Assembly (NCBI GenBank): GCA_018302545.1
Contig: JAGVZM010000023.1
Coordinates: forward strand, 1-64,000
Origin: Candidatus Woesearchaeota archaeon
GTDB lineage: Archaea > Nanobdellota > Nanobdellia > SCGC-AAA011-G17 > GW2011-AR18
Length of the DNA: 64,000 nt
Direction: 5' to 3'
In this document: piece after piece, positions 61,864-64,000 of the stretch
Numbering within the stretch: position 1 is the first letter of the stretch
Layout: each line of letters opens with the position of its first letter
Notes under the pieces: model-generated
The model's database searches: none
Seen by the model: only the letters and a program-made list of their open reading frames with translations
Told to the model about the DNA's origin: nothing
Made by a program: the position numbers and the translations under genes

Positions 61864-63072
61864 TTAACCTTTCAATGCTTCAGCTGCTTCTAATTTAGAA
61901 GCTTTATTTGTAGGGAGATAACCTGAAATCATTCCTACTCCTACTGCGAATATTAGACTGAATATTATTAAATAGGGATTTATTGCTATTTTTAGGAAAG
62001 TGAATCCTGCTTGTGCTGCTAATTTTTCTACAAATTTAGAGATTATTATTCCTAACAACACTCCTATAACTCCTCCAATTAAACCAATTACACCTGCTTC
62101 TAATAAGAATACTTTTTTTATGTCTGCAGCTTTTGCTCCAACTGCTTTCATTACACCTATTTCTTTAGTTCTTTCTAAAACATTTGTATACATAGAATTC
62201 ATTATTCCTATTGCTCCAACAATTAGAGAAATTGAAGCTATACTTATTAGCACTATTTGTACAATTAGTAGAACTGTATTTAATTGGCCTAATATTTGAT
62301 CTGGAGTACTAACTTCAAAATTTAATTCTGTTTTTCTTGAAGCAGAGATCTTTTCTCCCCTTTCTTTTAATAATGTTTTTTTAGCTTTATTTGCTGCTTC
62401 TTCAGGGTTAACTCCTGGGGATAATACCAAATCTATTAAATTTACTTCATCTGGTTTTTTATATAATTCTCTTGCTGTTTCTATTGGTATTTGGATAGAT
62501 GAATCATCTTGAGGGTTACCAAATTCTTTGAAAATCCCTACAATCCTAAATTTTTTTCCATCTATTTCTATATTATTATTGACTCTAACTTTTTCATCAA
62601 ATGTTCCCTCGTGAATTTTTTGACCGATTATTGCAGAATATTTGTCTTGATTAGTGAATAATCTTCCTTGTGTCACATCTAAATCAAAATCACCCCATCT
62701 TTCTTGTATGTTATCAGTTGGACCTGCATAAATAAAAATCTTTTTTCTTTCATTGTTAAATTCGACAGTGGAAGATTTTAATAAATAAGGAGTTACCCAC
62801 TTAAACTCACTTAATCTTTCTAGGGCTTTTACATCATTATTTGTTAGGCCTTTTCCTGGAGTGAAACTTACAGCTGTTTTTGGTGTTACAAATAATTTAT
62901 TAGAACCCATCTTTTCAAATTCGGATGAAATAGCTCCTTTTAATCCTGATGAAATAGATAATAGAGATACAATAGCTGTTATTCCTATAACTATTCCTAC
63001 AATTGTTAGAATGGACCTTAATTTTCTATGAGTTAAATTTCTAAAAGCTAGATAAATATATGGAGTAATCAT
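61864..63072 (-). CDS. MacB/FtsX-type ABC permease (paralogue)
   Basis: 402 residues with the same plan as the previous permease: LTIVGIVIGITAIVSLLSIS at the N-terminus and GAIGIMNSMYTNVLERTKEIGV in the final membrane part. The GAIGIMNSMY block is nearly identical in DNA between the two genes, so one likely arose by duplication. It overlaps the S-layer-type gene by 4 nt. Confidence 0.93.
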   Translation of the reverse strand: MITPYIYLAFRNLTHRKLRSILTIVGIVIGITAIVSLLSISSGLKGAISSEFEKMGSNKLFVTPKTAVSFTPGKGLTNNDVKALERLSEFKWVTPYLLKSSTVEFNNERKKIFIYAGPTDNIQERWGDFDLDVTQGRLFTNQDKYSAIIGQKIHEGTFDEKVRVNNNIEIDGKKFRIVGIFKEFGNPQDDSSIQIPIETARELYKKPDEVNLIDLVLSPGVNPEEAANKAKKTLLKERGEKISASRKTELNFEVSTPDQILGQLNTVLLIVQIVLISIASISLIVGAIGIMNSMYTNVLERTKEIGVMKAVGAKAADIKKVFLLEAGVIGLIGGVIGVLLGIIISKFVEKLAAQAGFTFLKIAINPYLIIFSLIFAVGVGMISGYLPTNKASKLEAAEALKG

Positions 63073-64000
63073 TGTTTTTTAATGAATTCTATTAACAATT
63101 TTAGATTATTAATTATTTTTCTAGGACTTAATTGTTTTAGTATTTTTATTATATAACCGAAAAAATTTGCTAGGAAAAACTCTATTCCTTTAGATAAACT
63201 CTTTGTTTTTGTCCAACCATAGATTATACCTATTGTTAAAATTATTAATATTGTTGCTATTAAAGGAGTTTGAGACTTTCCGTTTGGTTGTAAACCATAT
63301 TTAGAAACAGTACCTGAATCATAAACTGGAAGATCTATCTCCTTAATTTGAGAATAATCATTATTAAAACTATCTTTATAGTTTAACTCTATTTTTATAG
63401 GCCCTTTATCTTTTAAGAAAATATCAAATTCTGCGGTTTCAAAATCATCTGGTTCTAAATTTCCTAAGTAGACTCTTGATTTGGATATTACATCATAATT
63501 ATCTTTTTCTAATATAGAAATACTTGCAAATTTTATATCAATAGGACCTATATTTGACAAGCTTAATACTATTTTTCCAGGATTTCTTATTTGATATGCT
63601 GATGTTTCTTCCAAATCTATTTGGAATTCTGGATTGCCTCCAACTATGACTCCTAAAAAATCTTTTTTTGTAAATTCATTTCCAGATTCATCGTGATATT
63701 TAAATTCAATAGGTATTCTATAAACATTTGATTTAGCATCTGGAAGAACAACAATATTAAATGAGATCTCTGAAGCTTCTCCTGGATTTATTGATTTTAT
63801 TGTTTTTTCTGTTCCTGTATTTATAGGTGCAAAAGGCAATGTTGTATTTGTTAAATCTATTTTTACTTCTACATCCTGTAAGGTGGAATCTTCAGTATTC
63901 TCAAAAGCTATTTTTATTACTGCTTCTTCTCCAGGCTTTACTTTTTTTGGTTCTATATTAAAATTAATCAGATTTAATGATTTTTCAGAAGCTATTATTT
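63069..64000 (-). CDS. S-layer-domain-type (COG1361-like) export partner, partial at window edge
   Basis: The frame stays open to the last base of the window, so the start lies beyond it. The visible part (about 310 residues) has repeated beta-sandwich units of the conserved type INPGEASEISFNIVVLPDA, and a C-terminal helix (PLIATILIILTIGIIYGW) with a basic end. Such proteins often precede MacB-like permeases in archaea and may form the outside part of the system. Confidence 0.8.
   Translation of the reverse strand, partial: IIASEKSLNLINFNIEPKKVKPGEEAVIKIAFENTEDSTLQDVEVKIDLTNTTLPFAPINTGTEKTIKSINPGEASEISFNIVVLPDAKSNVYRIPIEFKYHDESGNEFTKKDFLGVIVGGNPEFQIDLEETSAYQIRNPGKIVLSLSNIGPIDIKFASISILEKDNYDVISKSRVYLGNLEPDDFETAEFDIFLKDKGPIKIELNYKDSFNNDYSQIKEIDLPVYDSGTVSKYGLQPNGKSQTPLIATILIILTIGIIYGWTKTKSLSKGIEFFLANFFGYIIKILKQLSPRKIINNLKLLIEFIKKQ

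Overview
This window looks like a stretch of an AT-rich archaeal genome, most likely a DPANN-type archaeon (Woesearchaeota/Pacearchaeota-like; the lineage is an inference). The archaeal evidence is a deoxyhypusine synthase, an AbrB-PhoU phosphate regulator, a tandem Lrp/AsnC regulator, a tRNA-Ser that appears to carry two introns, and many genes that start about 25 nt after a TATA-like box with no leader. Some genes instead have strong GGAGG-type ribosome binding sites. TGA is an ordinary stop codon here.

Layout. 1-2.6 kb: an IS200/IS605-type tnpA element inside the end of a small gene, then a zinc-ribbon protein, a Nudix hydrolase and an RlaP-like nucleotidyltransferase. 2.7-11.6 kb: an envelope region with a giant Ig/dockerin/Cys-repeat surface protein broken in a Gly-Leu-Asn repeat, a Zot-like ATPase, an OmpA-von Willebrand A fusion, a lipoprotein and a Cys-tailed winged-helix protein. 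11.7-12.2 kb: an AbrB/MazF toxin-antitoxin pair. 12.3-17.4 kb: a tightly coupled six-gene operon: Cys/His-cluster HTH regulator, iscS, heme-oxygenase-like putative diiron protein with a membrane anchor, iscU interrupted by an intein, JAMM metalloprotease, and a small Cys-rich protein. This operon is the best candidate for an undescribed system. 17.4-28.5 kb: mixed metabolism and membrane genes (ICMT-like methyltransferase, Cas4-like nuclease, broken LivK-type binding protein, PhoU, kinase-lysozyme-like fusion with a small RHH partner, purA, dhs, DoxX). 28.6-41.8 kb: a glycan region (two GH130 proteins, NagB, PIG-L deacetylase, GT4 enzymes, six-hairpin glycosidase, phosphohexomutase, mannose-6-P isomerase-type cupin), interrupted by a convergent RelE/antitoxin pair. 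41.9-48.8 kb: acetate kinase, phosphoketolase, saccharopine dehydrogenase-like protein, an unusual PyrD and a DEAD-box helicase. 49-57 kb: an accessory stretch with a wHTH-nucleotidyltransferase, a Fic protein bounded by short direct repeats, tRNA-Ser, a GC-rich structured leader, an M64-type peptidase, a second MazF pair and a tandem Lrp. 57.2-64 kb: an operon of SET protein, MtnB, acireductone dioxygenase and a small protein; then ExoIII, a nucleotidyltransferase, and two MacB-like permeases with an S-layer-type partner running off the edge.

How the genes connect. The phosphoketolase/acetate kinase pair would make acetyl-phosphate and ATP from sugar phosphates, and the neighbouring mutase, isomerase, deaminase and glycosidases feed or build mannose/glucosamine glycans for the cell surface. 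The isc operon should supply Fe-S clusters, with unusual extra partners.

Caution. Several genes are broken by single-base changes: the surface protein at about 7079, an ORF at 24751, a membrane protein at 52105-52110, and a TGA in the iscU intein at 15217. A substrate-binding protein is also broken. Some of these may be assembly errors and should be checked against reads before biology is built on them.
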